The notes under the pieces: model-generated | What the model saw: the letters and a program-made list of their open reading frames with translations, nothing else | Told to the model about the DNA's origin: nothing | Databases searched by the model: none | NCBI GenBank assembly: GCA_963785765.1 | Contig: CAWAWM010000009.1 | Coordinates: 124,001-188,000 of the forward strand | Origin: DATBGO01 sp963785765 | Lineage (GTDB): Bacteria > Actinomycetota > Actinomycetes > Streptosporangiales > Streptosporangiaceae | Direction: 5' to 3' | DNA length: 64,000 nucleotides | Part shown: in pieces, positions 44,384-53,262 of the stretch | How positions within the stretch are numbered: the stretch's first letter is position 1 | How the letters are laid out: every line of letters starts with the position of its first letter | Made by a program: the position numbers and the translations under genes

Positions 44384-45058
44384 ATGCCCAGCCGCAACCG
44401 CGCGAACCCGCTGGCCCTGGCCGTGCTCATCTGCCTGCTGGAGCGGCCGATGCATCCGTACGAGGTCGCGACCACGTTGCGGCAGCGGAACAAGCACGAG
44501 AGCATCCGGCTCAACTACGGCTCGCTGTACTCGGTGGTCGAATCACTCGAACGACGCGGGCTGATCACGTCGCAGGAAACCGCCCGGGCCGGCCGGCTGC
44601 CAGAGCGCACCGTCTACCGGCTCACCGAGGCCGGGCAGATCGAGCTGTACGACTGGCTGACCGAGATGGTCTCCACGCCGGTCCACGAGTACCCGTCGTT
44701 CGAGGCGGCCCTGTCGTTCCTGCCCGCGCTGCCCCCCGATGACGCAGTGCAGCTCCTCGAGGAGCGGGCGGCGCGCCTGGAGATCGAGCTGGCGCAGGCC
44801 CAGGCGACCCGCGAGCTGGTCGGCAAGCAGGGTGTGCCCCGGCTGTTCTGGGTCGAAGCCGAGTTCCGCAACCTGCAGCGGGAAGCCGAGCTCAGCTATG
44901 TGCGCAAGCTCGCGCGCGAAATCTCCTCCGGTGCGCTCGACGGTGTGGAGTGGTGGCGCGAGGTCCACGAGCGCGGTGACGAGCCTGCCTGGCTGCCGCA
45001 GCTTGGCCAGGACCGCATCGAACGCGAGCCAGCCGGTCCGGCCGATCCGGATGAGTGA
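44384..45058 (+). CDS. PadR family transcriptional regulator
   Basis: 224 aa. The winged helix LALAVLICLLERPMHPYEVATTLRQRNKHESIRLNYGSLYSVVESLERRGLITSQE is typical, followed by TVYRLTEAGQIELYDWLTEMVS. A C-terminal helical dimerisation domain (residues 90-200) has VQLLEERAARLEIELAQAQ. GAGGAGG precedes the ATG. The drrA-like ATPase gene begins 14 bp after the stop, so PadR probably senses the compound that this pump exports, binding the dyad at 44342-44361. Confidence 0.88.
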   Translation: MPSRNRANPLALAVLICLLERPMHPYEVATTLRQRNKHESIRLNYGSLYSVVESLERRGLITSQETARAGRLPERTVYRLTEAGQIELYDWLTEMVSTPVHEYPSFEAALSFLPALPPDDAVQLLEERAARLEIELAQAQATRELVGKQGVPRLFWVEAEFRNLQREAELSYVRKLAREISSGALDGVEWWREVHERGDEPAWLPQLGQDRIEREPAGPADPDE

Positions 45059-45072
45059 GCTAGGGAGTAGCC

Positions 45073-46092
45073 ATGGATAACGTCATCACCACCCGGGACC
45101 TGCGCAAGAGCTTCCCCGCCCGGGGCGGGCGGGTCGAGGCGGTACGCGGCGTGAGCATCGAGGTGCGGCGCGGCGAGATCTTCGGGTTCCTCGGACCGAA
45201 CGGCGCCGGCAAGACCACCACGCTGCGCATGCTGACCACGCTGCTCCCGATCGACGCGGGCAACGCCACCGTGGCCGGCCTGGACGTCGTCCGGCAGCCC
45301 GGCGCGGTCAGGTCCCGGATCGGCTATGTCAGCCAGCTGGGCGGCGCCGACGAACTGGCCACCGGCCGGGAGAACCTGATCCTGCAGGGACGGCTCTACG
45401 GGGGCACCCCCGCTGACGTGCGCAGGCGCGCGGCGGAGGTCGCCGGGCTGCTCGGCCTCTCGGAGTTCGCCGACCGGCGGGTGACCACGTACTCGGGCGG
45501 CCAGCGCAGGCGGCTCGACGTGGCGCTGGGCATCATCCACCAGCCCGAGGTGCTGTTCCTCGACGAGCCGAGCAGCGGGCTTGACCCGCAGAACCGGGCC
45601 AACCTCTGGGACCACGTCCAGGCGCTGCGTGACCAGGGCACCACGGTCTTCCTGACCACGCATTACCTGGAGGAGGCCGACGCGCTCTGCGACCGGCTGA
45701 TGATCATCGACTACGGGCTGATCGTGGCCGAGGGCACGCCGCGGGATCTCAAGAAGCAGGTCGCCGGCGACTCGGTCATGCTCAGCGTGCGAGCTGGCCC
45801 GCAGGCGGCCAGCCGCGGCGTCGCAGCGCTGCGACAGGAGCCTTACGTGCGGCACCTGAACGCCGACGGCGACCAGATCCGGCTCTACGTCGAGGACGGC
45901 GGGACCGCGCTGCCGCACCTGCTGCGGCTGCTCGACGCGGAACGGATCGAGATCAGGTCCGTCAGCCTGTCGGAGCCGACCCTCGATGATGTCTTCCTGA
46001 GCCAGACCGGGCGGTCGCTGCGGGACGCGGGCGACGAGGAAGGTAACGGCCGTGATGCGGGCCGCGGCCAGCGGACGGAGGCGGCCGCATGA
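45073..46092 (+). CDS. drrA: Daunorubicin-resistance-type ABC transporter ATPase
   Basis: 339-aa ABC ATPase of the DrrA type. Walker A GPNGAGKTTT, Q-loop YVSQLGGADE, signature YSGGQRRRLDVALGI, Walker B VLFLDEPSSGLDP, H-loop TTHYLEEAD. The C-terminal DrrA extension (residues 225-315, SVSLSEPTLDDVFLSQTGR) is present. AGGGAG lies upstream of the ATG. The stop overlaps the permease ATG. With the permease it would export a hydrophobic drug or metabolite. No biosynthetic genes are near, so resistance or general export is more likely than self-protection. Symbol by family. Confidence 0.88.
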   Translation: MDNVITTRDLRKSFPARGGRVEAVRGVSIEVRRGEIFGFLGPNGAGKTTTLRMLTTLLPIDAGNATVAGLDVVRQPGAVRSRIGYVSQLGGADELATGRENLILQGRLYGGTPADVRRRAAEVAGLLGLSEFADRRVTTYSGGQRRRLDVALGIIHQPEVLFLDEPSSGLDPQNRANLWDHVQALRDQGTTVFLTTHYLEEADALCDRLMIIDYGLIVAEGTPRDLKKQVAGDSVMLSVRAGPQAASRGVAALRQEPYVRHLNADGDQIRLYVEDGGTALPHLLRLLDAERIEIRSVSLSEPTLDDVFLSQTGRSLRDAGDEEGNGRDAGRGQRTEAAA

Positions 46093-46850
46093 GAACGGCA
46101 ACTGATGCAGGCCTGCTGTTCCGCAGGTACCTGACCCAGCTGTTGCGCAACCCGGTGTGGCTGGTGGTCGGCTTCTCGACGCCGATCCTCTACCTGGCGC
46201 TGTTCGCGCCGCTGCTGAAGAACCTGCCCGGAGTGCAGGCCATCCCGGGCCGGAACGTTCTTGACCTCTTCCTGCCCGGGATCCTGGCCCTGCTGGCGTT
46301 CGCCAGCGGGATCGGGCCCGGCTTCAACACCATCTTCGAGCTGCGGGCCGGCGTCATCGAGCGGTTCCGGGTCACGCCGGCCAGCCGGTTCGCGATCCTC
46401 ATCGGCCCGATCCTGGCCACCATGGTGATGATGTTCGTATTCGACGCGGTGGTGGTCGCGGTCGGCGTCGGCTTCGGCTTCCACCTGCACCTGCTCGGCC
46501 TGGCCGTGCTGGGCGTGCTGCTCGCGCTGCTGATGATCGTGATGGCGGCGTTCTCCATCGCTACCGCCCTGACCGTGAAGGACATCAGTAGCTTCGCGGC
46601 GATCGCCAACGGCATCAACCTGCCCGTGCTGCTGCTGGCGGGCGTGCTGCTGCCGATGTCGCTCGGGCCGCTGTGGATGCGCGTGATCGCGCACGTGAAC
46701 CCGCTCTATTACCTGGTCGAGGCGTCCCGCGTGCTAGCCGCGGGCAGTCTTGCCGGCCCGGCCGTCTGGCAGGCGTTCGCGGTGCTGGTGCCGTTGTGCG
46801 CGGTGACGCTCGGCTGGGCGACCCGAGTGTTCCGCAAGGCGGTGGCCTGA
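46089..46850 (+). CDS. drrB: ABC-2 type permease of the DrrAB pump
   Basis: 253-aa integral membrane protein with six predicted helices (for example WLVVGFSTPILYLALFAPLL, LFLPGILALLAFASGIGPGF, AVVVAVGVGFGFHLHLLGLAVLGVLLALLMI). The ABC-2 segment GVIERFRVTPASRFAILIGPIL and the region LLAGVLLPMSLGPLWMRVIAHVNPLYYLVEASR are characteristic. The ATG overlaps the ATPase stop (ATGA), so the subunits are made in step. Confidence 0.87.
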   Translation: MRTATDAGLLFRRYLTQLLRNPVWLVVGFSTPILYLALFAPLLKNLPGVQAIPGRNVLDLFLPGILALLAFASGIGPGFNTIFELRAGVIERFRVTPASRFAILIGPILATMVMMFVFDAVVVAVGVGFGFHLHLLGLAVLGVLLALLMIVMAAFSIATALTVKDISSFAAIANGINLPVLLLAGVLLPMSLGPLWMRVIAHVNPLYYLVEASRVLAAGSLAGPAVWQAFAVLVPLCAVTLGWATRVFRKAVA

Positions 46851-46865
46851 TTTCCACCGGCTTTC

Positions 46866-46895
46866 GCTGGCCGCGTGGGCGACTTCGGGGCCAGC
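46866..46895. terminator. Stem-loop between convergent drrB and GNAT genes
   Basis: GCTGGCC (46866-46872) pairs perfectly with GGCCAGC (46889-46895) over a 16-nt loop, between the drrB stop and the convergent acetyltransferase. There is no U-tract. Confidence 0.4.
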
Positions 46896-46917
46896 GCCTG
46901 GCCGGCGTGCTCTGCTG

Positions 46918-47484
46918 CTACTCGGCCGACTGGACCAGGCCGGCGGCCCGCGGCAGCCGGTAGACGACGTGCGGGCGCAGCGGGTGACCAGGCTCGATCT
47001 TCGGGTGCTCGAACCGCGCGTACGGCGTCATTCCGAGCCGTCGCATGACCGCCTGTGACGGCTCGTTCAAGATGGCGGTCATCGACCAGATCTGGGCCAG
47101 CCCGGCCCCGTTGAAGCCAACGTCCACGGCGGCCAGCGCGGCCTCGGTGGCATATCCGTGGTGCCACGCCCGGCGGGCCAGCCGCCAGCCGACCTCCATG
47201 CCCCCCGCACCCGGGACGCCAGCGGGCATCGGGTTCAGGCCGGTGAACCCGATGAACTCGCCCGTGCCGGCTACCTCCAGCGCCCACAGGCCGTACCCCT
47301 GCCGGTCGAAGAGCATCTCAAAACGGTCGATGCTGGCGTCGCTCGCCGCCCGGTCGAGCGGGGCGGGAAAGTAACGCATCACGTCCGGGTCAGCGTTCAT
47401 CGCGGCGCAAGGATCCCGGTCGGCGTCGCGCCATCGCCGTAGCACCAGCCTGGCGGTGCGGATCGTCTCGAACCTGCGGCCCAC
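46918..47484 (-). CDS. GNAT family N-acetyltransferase (RimJ/RimL-like)
   Basis: 188 aa from GTG 47484, which lies 6 nt after a TACGCT box (leaderless). IRTARLVLRRWRDADRDPCAAMNADPDVMRYFPAPL is the RimJ/L N-terminus. Acetyl-CoA binding is in GMEVGWRLARRAWHHGYATEAALAAVDVGF, and ILNEPSQAVMRRLGMTPYARFEHPKI completes the domain. Likely an acetyltransferase of protein N-termini or small amines. The frame is open back to 47550, but GRRFETIRTARL is the conserved beginning. Confidence 0.83.
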   Translation of the reverse strand: MGRRFETIRTARLVLRRWRDADRDPCAAMNADPDVMRYFPAPLDRAASDASIDRFEMLFDRQGYGLWALEVAGTGEFIGFTGLNPMPAGVPGAGGMEVGWRLARRAWHHGYATEAALAAVDVGFNGAGLAQIWSMTAILNEPSQAVMRRLGMTPYARFEHPKIEPGHPLRPHVVYRLPRAAGLVQSAE

Positions 47485-47559
47485 CGGTGCAGCGTAGCCA
47501 CCCCGCGGCCTGCGCGCCCCGGTCCGGTGTCGCCAGGAGAAGCCGATCAAGAAACGCCA

Positions 47560-47640
47560 GCCAGGAAGTGCTGGCCAGGAAGCCGCCCTGGCCAGGAAGC
47601 CGCCCTGGTCAGGAAGCCGCCCTGGTCAGGAAACGCCGGG
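47560..47640. repeat. Minisatellite (18-bp units) at the otsA 3' end
   Basis: About four copies of a unit like CAGGAAGCCGCCCTGGTC fill the space between the divergent-side GNAT start and the otsA stop and run into the last otsA codons (SSRPGVS). Confidence 0.7.
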
Positions 47641-49185
47641 CCGGGAACTGTCGGGCGTTTGCTGCAGCGCATCGAGGAAGGTCGCCGCCCAGTACGCCAC
47701 GTCGTGGTCGCGCACCCGGCGCCGCATCGACCGCATCCGGCGCCTGGCCTCCCGGGGGGAGATGGTCGCCGCGCGCACGATGGCGTCCTTCAGGCCCTCT
47801 ATGTCATGCGGGTTCACGATGAACGCGCTGCCGAGCTCGTCGGCCGCGCCGGTGAACTCGCTCAGTACCAGCGCGCCGGTCTCGTCGTAACGGCAGGCGA
47901 TGTACTCCTTGGCGACCAGGTTCATCCCGTCACGCAGCGGGGTCACCAGCATCACGTCGGCGGCCAGGTAGAGCGCGGCCATTTCCTCGCGCGGGTACGA
48001 CTGGTGCAGGTAGTGGACTGGCGGGCTGCCCACCTCGCCGTGCTCTCCGTTGATCCGGCCCACCGTCACCTCGACTTCATCGCGCAGCCGACGGTAGTGC
48101 TCGACGCGTTCCCGGCTGGGGCTGGCCACCTGGACGAGGACCGCGCCGGGCAGCCCGAGCCGACCCTCATTGAGCACCTCGCCGTAGGCGTTGAGGCGGT
48201 GCAGGATGCCCTTGGTGTAGTCGAGCCGGTCAATACCCAGCAGAACGATGTCGGGGTTGCCGAGCGCCGCCCGGATTTCCTTGGCCCGGGCCCGGACGTC
48301 CTCGCGCCTGGCAATCTCCTCGAAGCCCGCCGAGTCGATCGAGATGGGGAAGGCTGCCGCCCGGACCTCGCGACCGCCGGTCCGGTCGTCTACCCCCGGG
48401 CGCCCGCGCCGGGTCCCGACCGCGTTGCCCTCGTCGGCGGGGGCCGGATCCGGCACCCGGACGAGTGAGCCATGGGTACTCAGCCCGGCGCTGCGCCGGC
48501 AGGCCCGCAGGAAGTTGGTCGCGTCACTCTGCCGCTGGAATCCCAGCAAGTCGGCGCCCAACAGGCCCTGGACGATCTGCCTGCGCCAGGGCAGCTGGGC
48601 GAAGATCTCGTAGCCGGGAAACGGGATATGGGTGAAGTGACCGATGCGCACGTCGCTGCGCAACTCGCGCAGCATCGCCGGAACCAGCTGAAGCTGGTAA
48701 TCGTGGATCCAGACGGTCGCGCCTGGCGATGCCTGCTCGGCCACCGCGTCCGCATAACGGCGGTTGACCTTGACGTATGAGTCCCACCACGGGCGCCGGA
48801 ACTCCGGCTGCGCGATGACGTCGTGATAGAGCGGCCACAACGTGGCGTTGCAGAAACCCTCGTAATAGTCGCGAACCTCCTCGGCGGACAGCCCGACGCT
48901 GACCAGGTGCATGCCGTCGGCGTCGAAGGGCTTCGGTGGCTCCCCGGGCGCGCCGGGCCAGCCGACCCAGGCGCCGCCTGCCTCCCGCATCACCGGCTCG
49001 AGCGCGGTCACCAGCCCCCCGGGGCTGGGCTGCCACTCGACCTCGCCATCGGGTCCCTCGGTGCGGTCCACCGGCAGCCGGCTGGCGGCCACCACGAACC
49101 TGTGCTCACCGACGGCATGCGCCTGGCGGTCTGACGACAGCGTCGACTCAACCTCAGGACCAGCGGCATCTCTCATTGGCGGCAC
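47626..49185 (-). CDS. otsA: Trehalose-6-phosphate synthase
   Basis: GT20 glycosyltransferase (519 aa) making trehalose 6-phosphate from UDP- or ADP-glucose and glucose 6-phosphate. RFVVAASRLPVDRT, SPGGLVTALEPVM, WPLYHDVIAQPEFRRPWWDSYVKVNRRYADAV, VWIHDYQLQLVPAMLREL, GHFTHIPFPGYEIFAQLPWR, IVLLGIDRLDYTKGI and TPLRDGMNLVAKEYIACR are all present. GTG 49185 is 6 nt downstream of TAGGGT, suggesting leaderless expression; ATG 49176 is an alternative. A Gly/Pro/Asp-rich insertion (residues 250-275) is not conserved. otsB is not adjacent. Confidence 0.93.
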   Translation of the reverse strand: MPPMRDAAGPEVESTLSSDRQAHAVGEHRFVVAASRLPVDRTEGPDGEVEWQPSPGGLVTALEPVMREAGGAWVGWPGAPGEPPKPFDADGMHLVSVGLSAEEVRDYYEGFCNATLWPLYHDVIAQPEFRRPWWDSYVKVNRRYADAVAEQASPGATVWIHDYQLQLVPAMLRELRSDVRIGHFTHIPFPGYEIFAQLPWRRQIVQGLLGADLLGFQRQSDATNFLRACRRSAGLSTHGSLVRVPDPAPADEGNAVGTRRGRPGVDDRTGGREVRAAAFPISIDSAGFEEIARREDVRARAKEIRAALGNPDIVLLGIDRLDYTKGILHRLNAYGEVLNEGRLGLPGAVLVQVASPSRERVEHYRRLRDEVEVTVGRINGEHGEVGSPPVHYLHQSYPREEMAALYLAADVMLVTPLRDGMNLVAKEYIACRYDETGALVLSEFTGAADELGSAFIVNPHDIEGLKDAIVRAATISPREARRRMRSMRRRVRDHDVAYWAATFLDALQQTPDSSRPGVS

Positions 49186-49373
49186 CGGCCAACCCTATCC
49201 GTTGCGGAGCACGTTCCCGCGGAACGGGCCAGGGACCCAGAGCAGGTCGCACAGCGGACCTCGACGTCAGCGACACCAACCACCGGCCGGACCGGCTACC
49301 CCGACCGGCTACCCGAACCGGATCCCGGCCCGCCCGTGCGGCGGGACCGGCTGCCGTTGGCATACTGGCCGGT

Positions 49374-50144
49374 GTGCTCGTCTACGACAAGATCGGTGCC
49401 ACCTACGCGGTCACCAGGCGCCCCGATCCCAGGATCGGGGCACTGATCAGGGCTGCTCTGTCAGATGCCCGGTCGGTGATCAACATCGGCGCCGGCGCCG
49501 GTTCCTATGAGCCGCCCCAGACGGTGCTAGCCGTGGAACCGAGCCCGGTCATGATCAGGCAGCGCCTGGACGGCTCGGCCCCGGTGGTGCAGGCCAGGGC
49601 CGAGGCGCTGCCCGTCGCGGACCAGGCCGCCGATGCCGCGATGGCGCTGCTGACCGTGCATCACTGGTCTGACCTCGAGGCGGGGATCGCTGAACTGCGC
49701 CGGGTCGCGCGGCGCCGCATCGTGGTCCTCACCTGGGATCAACAGGTCTGCCGGAAATTCTGGCTGCTCAGCGAGTACCTGCCCGAAGCCGCCGCGTTCG
49801 ATGACACCCGGGCCGTGCCGGTCGATTATCTCGCCGACCTGCTCGGCGGCGCCCGCATCGAACCGGTGCTCATCCCGCATGACTGCACCGACGGCTTCGC
49901 AACGGCCTACTGGCGGCGGCCCGAGGCATATCTGGATCCCGTGGTGCGAGCCGGCATGTCGATCCTCGCTCAGCCCGGCGATGAGGTGCTGCGGGCCGGC
50001 CTGGACCGGCTGGCCAGCGATCTCGATTCCGGTGCCTGGCACCGCCGCCACCATGATCTGCAGGATCGCGCCCACTTCGACGGCGGGTACCGGCTGCTGA
50101 CTGCCGAACTGGGAGCCCCGACGACGGAAGGCGACCCGACATGA
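49374..50144 (+). CDS. Class I SAM-dependent methyltransferase
   Basis: 256 aa. YDKIGATYAVTRRPDPRIGALIRAAL is a conserved N-terminus. Motif I SVINIGAGAGSYEP, VLAVEPSPVMIRQRL, VVQARAEALPVADQAADAAMALLTVHHWSDLEAGIAELRRVARRRIVVLTWD and a C-terminal HDCTDGFATAYWRRPEAYLDP complete a ubiquinone/tRNA-like methyltransferase domain. GTG 49374 is 7 nt after CATACT, with no ribosome site (leaderless). The stop overlaps the oxidoreductase ATG. Substrate unknown. Confidence 0.83.
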   Translation: MLVYDKIGATYAVTRRPDPRIGALIRAALSDARSVINIGAGAGSYEPPQTVLAVEPSPVMIRQRLDGSAPVVQARAEALPVADQAADAAMALLTVHHWSDLEAGIAELRRVARRRIVVLTWDQQVCRKFWLLSEYLPEAAAFDDTRAVPVDYLADLLGGARIEPVLIPHDCTDGFATAYWRRPEAYLDPVVRAGMSILAQPGDEVLRAGLDRLASDLDSGAWHRRHHDLQDRAHFDGGYRLLTAELGAPTTEGDPT

Positions 50145-51106
50145 GAGCCGTGACGTTCAGCGGAGCTGGCGGCAACGAGGTCGTCAGCCTGCAGGAGCGC
50201 GAGGACCCGGAGCCGGGCGCGCACGAGATCCGGGTGGCAGCCCGTTATGCCGGGGTCAACTGGGCCGACCTGGCGCAGCGGATGGGTAGCTACCCGGCGC
50301 CGCCCGGATCGCCGCAGGACATTCCCGGGCTCGAGGTGGCCGGAGTGGTGGACGCGGTGGGCTCAGGCGTCCAGGCCTGGCACCCGGGCGACCGGGTATT
50401 CGGCATCGTCGGCGGCGGCGGTCTCGCCAACCGGGTGTGCGTGCACGAGCGGCACGTGGCCGCGATTCCGGACAGCCTGGCCGAGGACCTCGCGGCCGCG
50501 GTACCCGAGGCCTACATCACCGCCCACGATGCCATCTTCAGCCGGGCCGGGCTGAGCCTAGGCGAAGTATTGCTCGTTAACGGGGCCAACGGGGCGGTCG
50601 GTTCGGCAGCCGTCCAGCTCGGACTCGTGGCCGGGGCCCGGGTGGTAGCCAATGTGAGGACACCGGAGACGGCCCGGGTGCACGCCGAAGCAGGCGCCCT
50701 GGTGGTTACCCCGGACTCGGCTGCCGATCACCTTACCGAGCTGGGCGGGGCGGACGTCGTTGTCGAGCTCATCGGAGCGCCCAACCTGGAACTCGACTTC
50801 GGCGTTCTGGCCTCCCAGGGCCGGATCGTGGTGGTCGGCACGAGCGGCGGCGAGGAGACCGGCATCTCGCTGCGCCGCCTCATGACCAAGCGGGCCAGCC
50901 TGTATGGCACCATGCTGCGGGCCAGGCCGCTGGAGGAGAAAGGCGCGGCGGTACAGGCGTTCGCCCGCTCGGTGGTACCCGTGCTTGCCGCGGGCCGGGC
51001 GCTCCCGAAGATCGACCGGATCTTCCCCGCCGCCGAGGTCACCCATGCCTTCGACTATCTCGTCCAGCCAGGAAAGTCGGGGAAAATCCTGCTGGATTTC
51101 TCCTAG
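50141..51106 (+). CDS. Quinone oxidoreductase-like zinc-independent alcohol dehydrogenase
   Basis: 321-aa MDR-superfamily protein. GNEVVSLQEREDPEPGAHEIRVAARYAGVNWADLAQRMG is the quinone oxidoreductase N-terminus. The NADPH motif is LLVNGANGAVGSAAVQLGLVAGARVVANV, with GADVVVELIGAPNLELDFGVLASQGRIVVVGTSGG after it. It lacks the structural zinc cysteines. The ATG overlaps the methyltransferase stop. It probably reduces quinones or enones. The MBL gene is convergent. Confidence 0.83.
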   Translation: MRAVTFSGAGGNEVVSLQEREDPEPGAHEIRVAARYAGVNWADLAQRMGSYPAPPGSPQDIPGLEVAGVVDAVGSGVQAWHPGDRVFGIVGGGGLANRVCVHERHVAAIPDSLAEDLAAAVPEAYITAHDAIFSRAGLSLGEVLLVNGANGAVGSAAVQLGLVAGARVVANVRTPETARVHAEAGALVVTPDSAADHLTELGGADVVVELIGAPNLELDFGVLASQGRIVVVGTSGGEETGISLRRLMTKRASLYGTMLRARPLEEKGAAVQAFARSVVPVLAAGRALPKIDRIFPAAEVTHAFDYLVQPGKSGKILLDFS

Positions 51107-51375
51107 CCAGCCGCGATCAGCCAGCTGCGATCAGCCAGCCGCGCCCACCGGGTCATCCAGCCGCAGCTACCCGCGCCGGTCTGCCTGGCCACGCCGCGCG
51201 GTGCCGCTACCCGCCGCGCGGTGCCGCTACCCGCGCCGCTTTCCGGCGAAACCGCTACCCGCACCGCTTTCCAGCGAAACCGCTACCTGCGCCGCGCCGC
51301 CACCTGCGCCGCTTTCCGGCGAAGCCGCTACCCGCGCCGCGCCGCCACCCGCGCCGCTTTCCGGCGAAGCCGCTA
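51107..51375. repeat. GC-rich minisatellite between convergent genes
   Basis: Starts with three copies of CAGC(C/T)GCGAT-like units (51110-51145), then about five copies of a unit like CGCGCCGCTTTCCGGCGAA with CGCTACC spacers to 51375. It fills the gap between the oxidoreductase and the convergent MBL hydrolase and reaches the latter's stop codon. No gene is supported here. Confidence 0.75.
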
Positions 51376-51984
51376 CCTGGCGAACCGCGGCGCCTCGCTG
51401 CCGATGGCAGTGTCGTCGCCGTGGCCGGTGTGCACGATCGTCTCCGGCGGCAGCGTCATGAGGGTGCCCTCGATCGACCGAATGATCGTCGGGTAATCCG
51501 AGTAGGACCGGCCGGTGGCACCGGGCCCCCCGTTGAACAGCGTGTCGCCGGAGAAGACGGCACCCAGCGCCGGCGCGTACAGGCACACGCTCCCCGGCGA
51601 ATGCCCGGGCGTGTGCAGCACCCGCAGCGGCGTGGTCGCGATCTCGATGACCTCCTCTTGGGCGAGGTCACCATCGGGCGCCTGATCGGGATAGATCATG
51701 TCCCACAGCACCCGGTCGGCCGGATGGAGCAGGACCGGCGCGCCCGTCCGGCGGCTGACCTCCGGTGCGGCGTTGATGTGGTCGTTGTGCCCATGAGTGG
51801 AGACGACGGCCGCCAGCCTGCGGTCGCCGACCGCCGCCAGGATCGCATCGGCGTCGTGCGCGGCGTCGATGACGATCACCTCACGATCGTCCCCGACCAA
51901 CCATACGTTGTTGTCGACGGCGAAGTCCTGGCCATCCAGGGAGAACGTCCCCGAGGTGACGATCTTCTCGATGCGCGCGGTCAT
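51373..51984 (-). CDS. MBL-fold metallo-hydrolase (glyoxalase II-like)
   Basis: 203 aa. The metal site is VVSTHGHNDHINAAPEV (THxHxDH), LHTPGHSPGSVCLY (His) and VFSGDTLFNGGPGATGR (Asp), then VHTGHGDDTAIGSE (His). All ligands are kept. Related actinobacterial proteins act on mycothiol or lactate thioesters, often with an S-mycothiol dehydrogenase, which is not present here. The start MTARIEKIVTSGTFSL is typical. The substrate is inferred only as a thioester or ester. Confidence 0.85.
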   Translation of the reverse strand: MTARIEKIVTSGTFSLDGQDFAVDNNVWLVGDDREVIVIDAAHDADAILAAVGDRRLAAVVSTHGHNDHINAAPEVSRRTGAPVLLHPADRVLWDMIYPDQAPDGDLAQEEVIEIATTPLRVLHTPGHSPGSVCLYAPALGAVFSGDTLFNGGPGATGRSYSDYPTIIRSIEGTLMTLPPETIVHTGHGDDTAIGSEAPRFAR

Positions 51985-52309
51985 CGCGGCGTCACCGCCA
52001 TCCGGAGCCGATCGGCGCGTTGCATCTGGCGAGCCTCCTCATCGTGTCTGCGTCGATTGTCTCCAACGCGATCTTCGCCAGCCGCGGCCGCCCCGGCCTG
52101 GCGGCCCGCACCCGCCCGTTGGACCACCAGAAGCTGGCCGCTGAGGGCTCCGAGCGAGACGATGCCGGTCAGCGGGTGCCGGTCAGCGGATCCGGCAGCA
52201 GGTACCGGTCAGCGGATCCCGGCAGCAGGTGCCGGCCAGCGGATCCCGGTCAGCGGATCCCGGTCAGCGGATCCCGGTCAGCAGGTATCAGCCAGTAGAT
52301 ACCGGCCAG
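51985..52309. repeat. Intergenic region with 15-bp minisatellite
   Basis: 325 bp without a supportable gene. Bases about 52157-52305 hold eight to ten copies of a unit like CCGGTCAGCGGATCC (variants with GCAGGT), ending just before the stop of the minus-strand gene. The remainder (51985-52150) should contain the MBL promoter, but I see no clear -35/-10 pair. Confidence 0.7.
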
Positions 52310-53155
52310 CTACTTCTTCGGGCGGTAGCGGAGCCGCTTTCGCGCCGTCTCGGTCTTGCCGCTGCGCTCGTTGTCGACCGCGAGCTTCTCAGCCTGCTGC
52401 AGGTCGGCCTGACCAATCAGGGAGTTGGCCAGCAGGAACTCGGGGAGCTCTCGCTGATGGCGCTGCTCGTTCCAGATCCGGCGCTGAAGCTCCTTCTTGT
52501 AATCCGAGACCGCCCCTTCACCGCTCAGGTCCAAGGCGATGGCGACTTCGGTCATCGGCACGGCGCGCGGCGCAACCGCGCCGGCAATGTACTCCTGGTA
52601 GAGGTAGGCAATCGCCAGGCGGGCGCTGTCATTGCGGGCGAAGAAGGCACGGGCCTTGGCCACCGCGTCCGGCCGCGGCGGGCTGGCCTGACCTGACGCC
52701 GACGGGCTGCCGAGCCGGGTGCCCTCCTGGGTGTGCGGCTGGCCAGCCTGCAGCGGCACGGTGGGCTGACTACGGCTCCCGGACGGTACGTCGACGCACA
52801 CGGGCAGCACCCAATTCCCGACGCTGACCAGCCACCCGCCAGCCTCCAGCCGAACCGGCACCGTCTCGTACCGGTCCGGGGCCATCGGCAGCACGTGCGT
52901 GGCCGCTGCCTGGACCTTCTCGTGCAGCGGAGTCGGCTCGGTGAGGTAGGGCGCCACATACACGCGGTGCGTGGTGTCGCGGCTGAACAGCTCCCAGCGA
53001 TGGTGCACATACCGAAGGCCCGCGCACCGCGGCGGCCGGTGCAGCGTGGTGTCCTGACCGGCGCTGAGCAGCTCCCGGTCCAGCCAGGTGATCTCATCAG
53101 GGCGGCAGGTCAGCCACTCGCCACGAGCGGCTGACCAGATTACGAGCTGAGTCAT
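52310..53155 (-). CDS. Hypothetical protein, two-part architecture
   Basis: 281 aa, unrecognised. Residues 1-130 (TQLVIWSAARGEWLTCRPDEITWLDRELLSAGQDTTLHRPPRCAGLRYVHHRWELFSRD, then GGWLVSVGNWVLPV) look like a small beta domain reminiscent of a degenerate FHA fold. A Ser/Pro/Gly linker follows (residues 131-160). The helical C-terminal part (AKARAFFARNDSARLAIAYLYQEYIAGAVAPRAVPMTEVAIALDLSGEGAVSDYKKELQRRIW) looks like a winged-helix or assembly domain. The tail is very basic (KTETARKRLRYRPKK). A FHA membrane protein gene is 2 kb away, so the two may belong together in Ser/Thr-kinase signalling; that is inference. Confidence 0.7.
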   Translation of the reverse strand: MTQLVIWSAARGEWLTCRPDEITWLDRELLSAGQDTTLHRPPRCAGLRYVHHRWELFSRDTTHRVYVAPYLTEPTPLHEKVQAAATHVLPMAPDRYETVPVRLEAGGWLVSVGNWVLPVCVDVPSGSRSQPTVPLQAGQPHTQEGTRLGSPSASGQASPPRPDAVAKARAFFARNDSARLAIAYLYQEYIAGAVAPRAVPMTEVAIALDLSGEGAVSDYKKELQRRIWNEQRHQRELPEFLLANSLIGQADLQQAEKLAVDNERSGKTETARKRLRYRPKK

Positions 53156-53262
53156 CGGAACTTACCCGCTGCCCCCGCACCCGGCACGTCGTCGACACTT
53201 TTCAGTCCTGCGATGCCTGCGACGATAACACCCGTCCTGCCATGCCCGCGGTTTCCGGACGG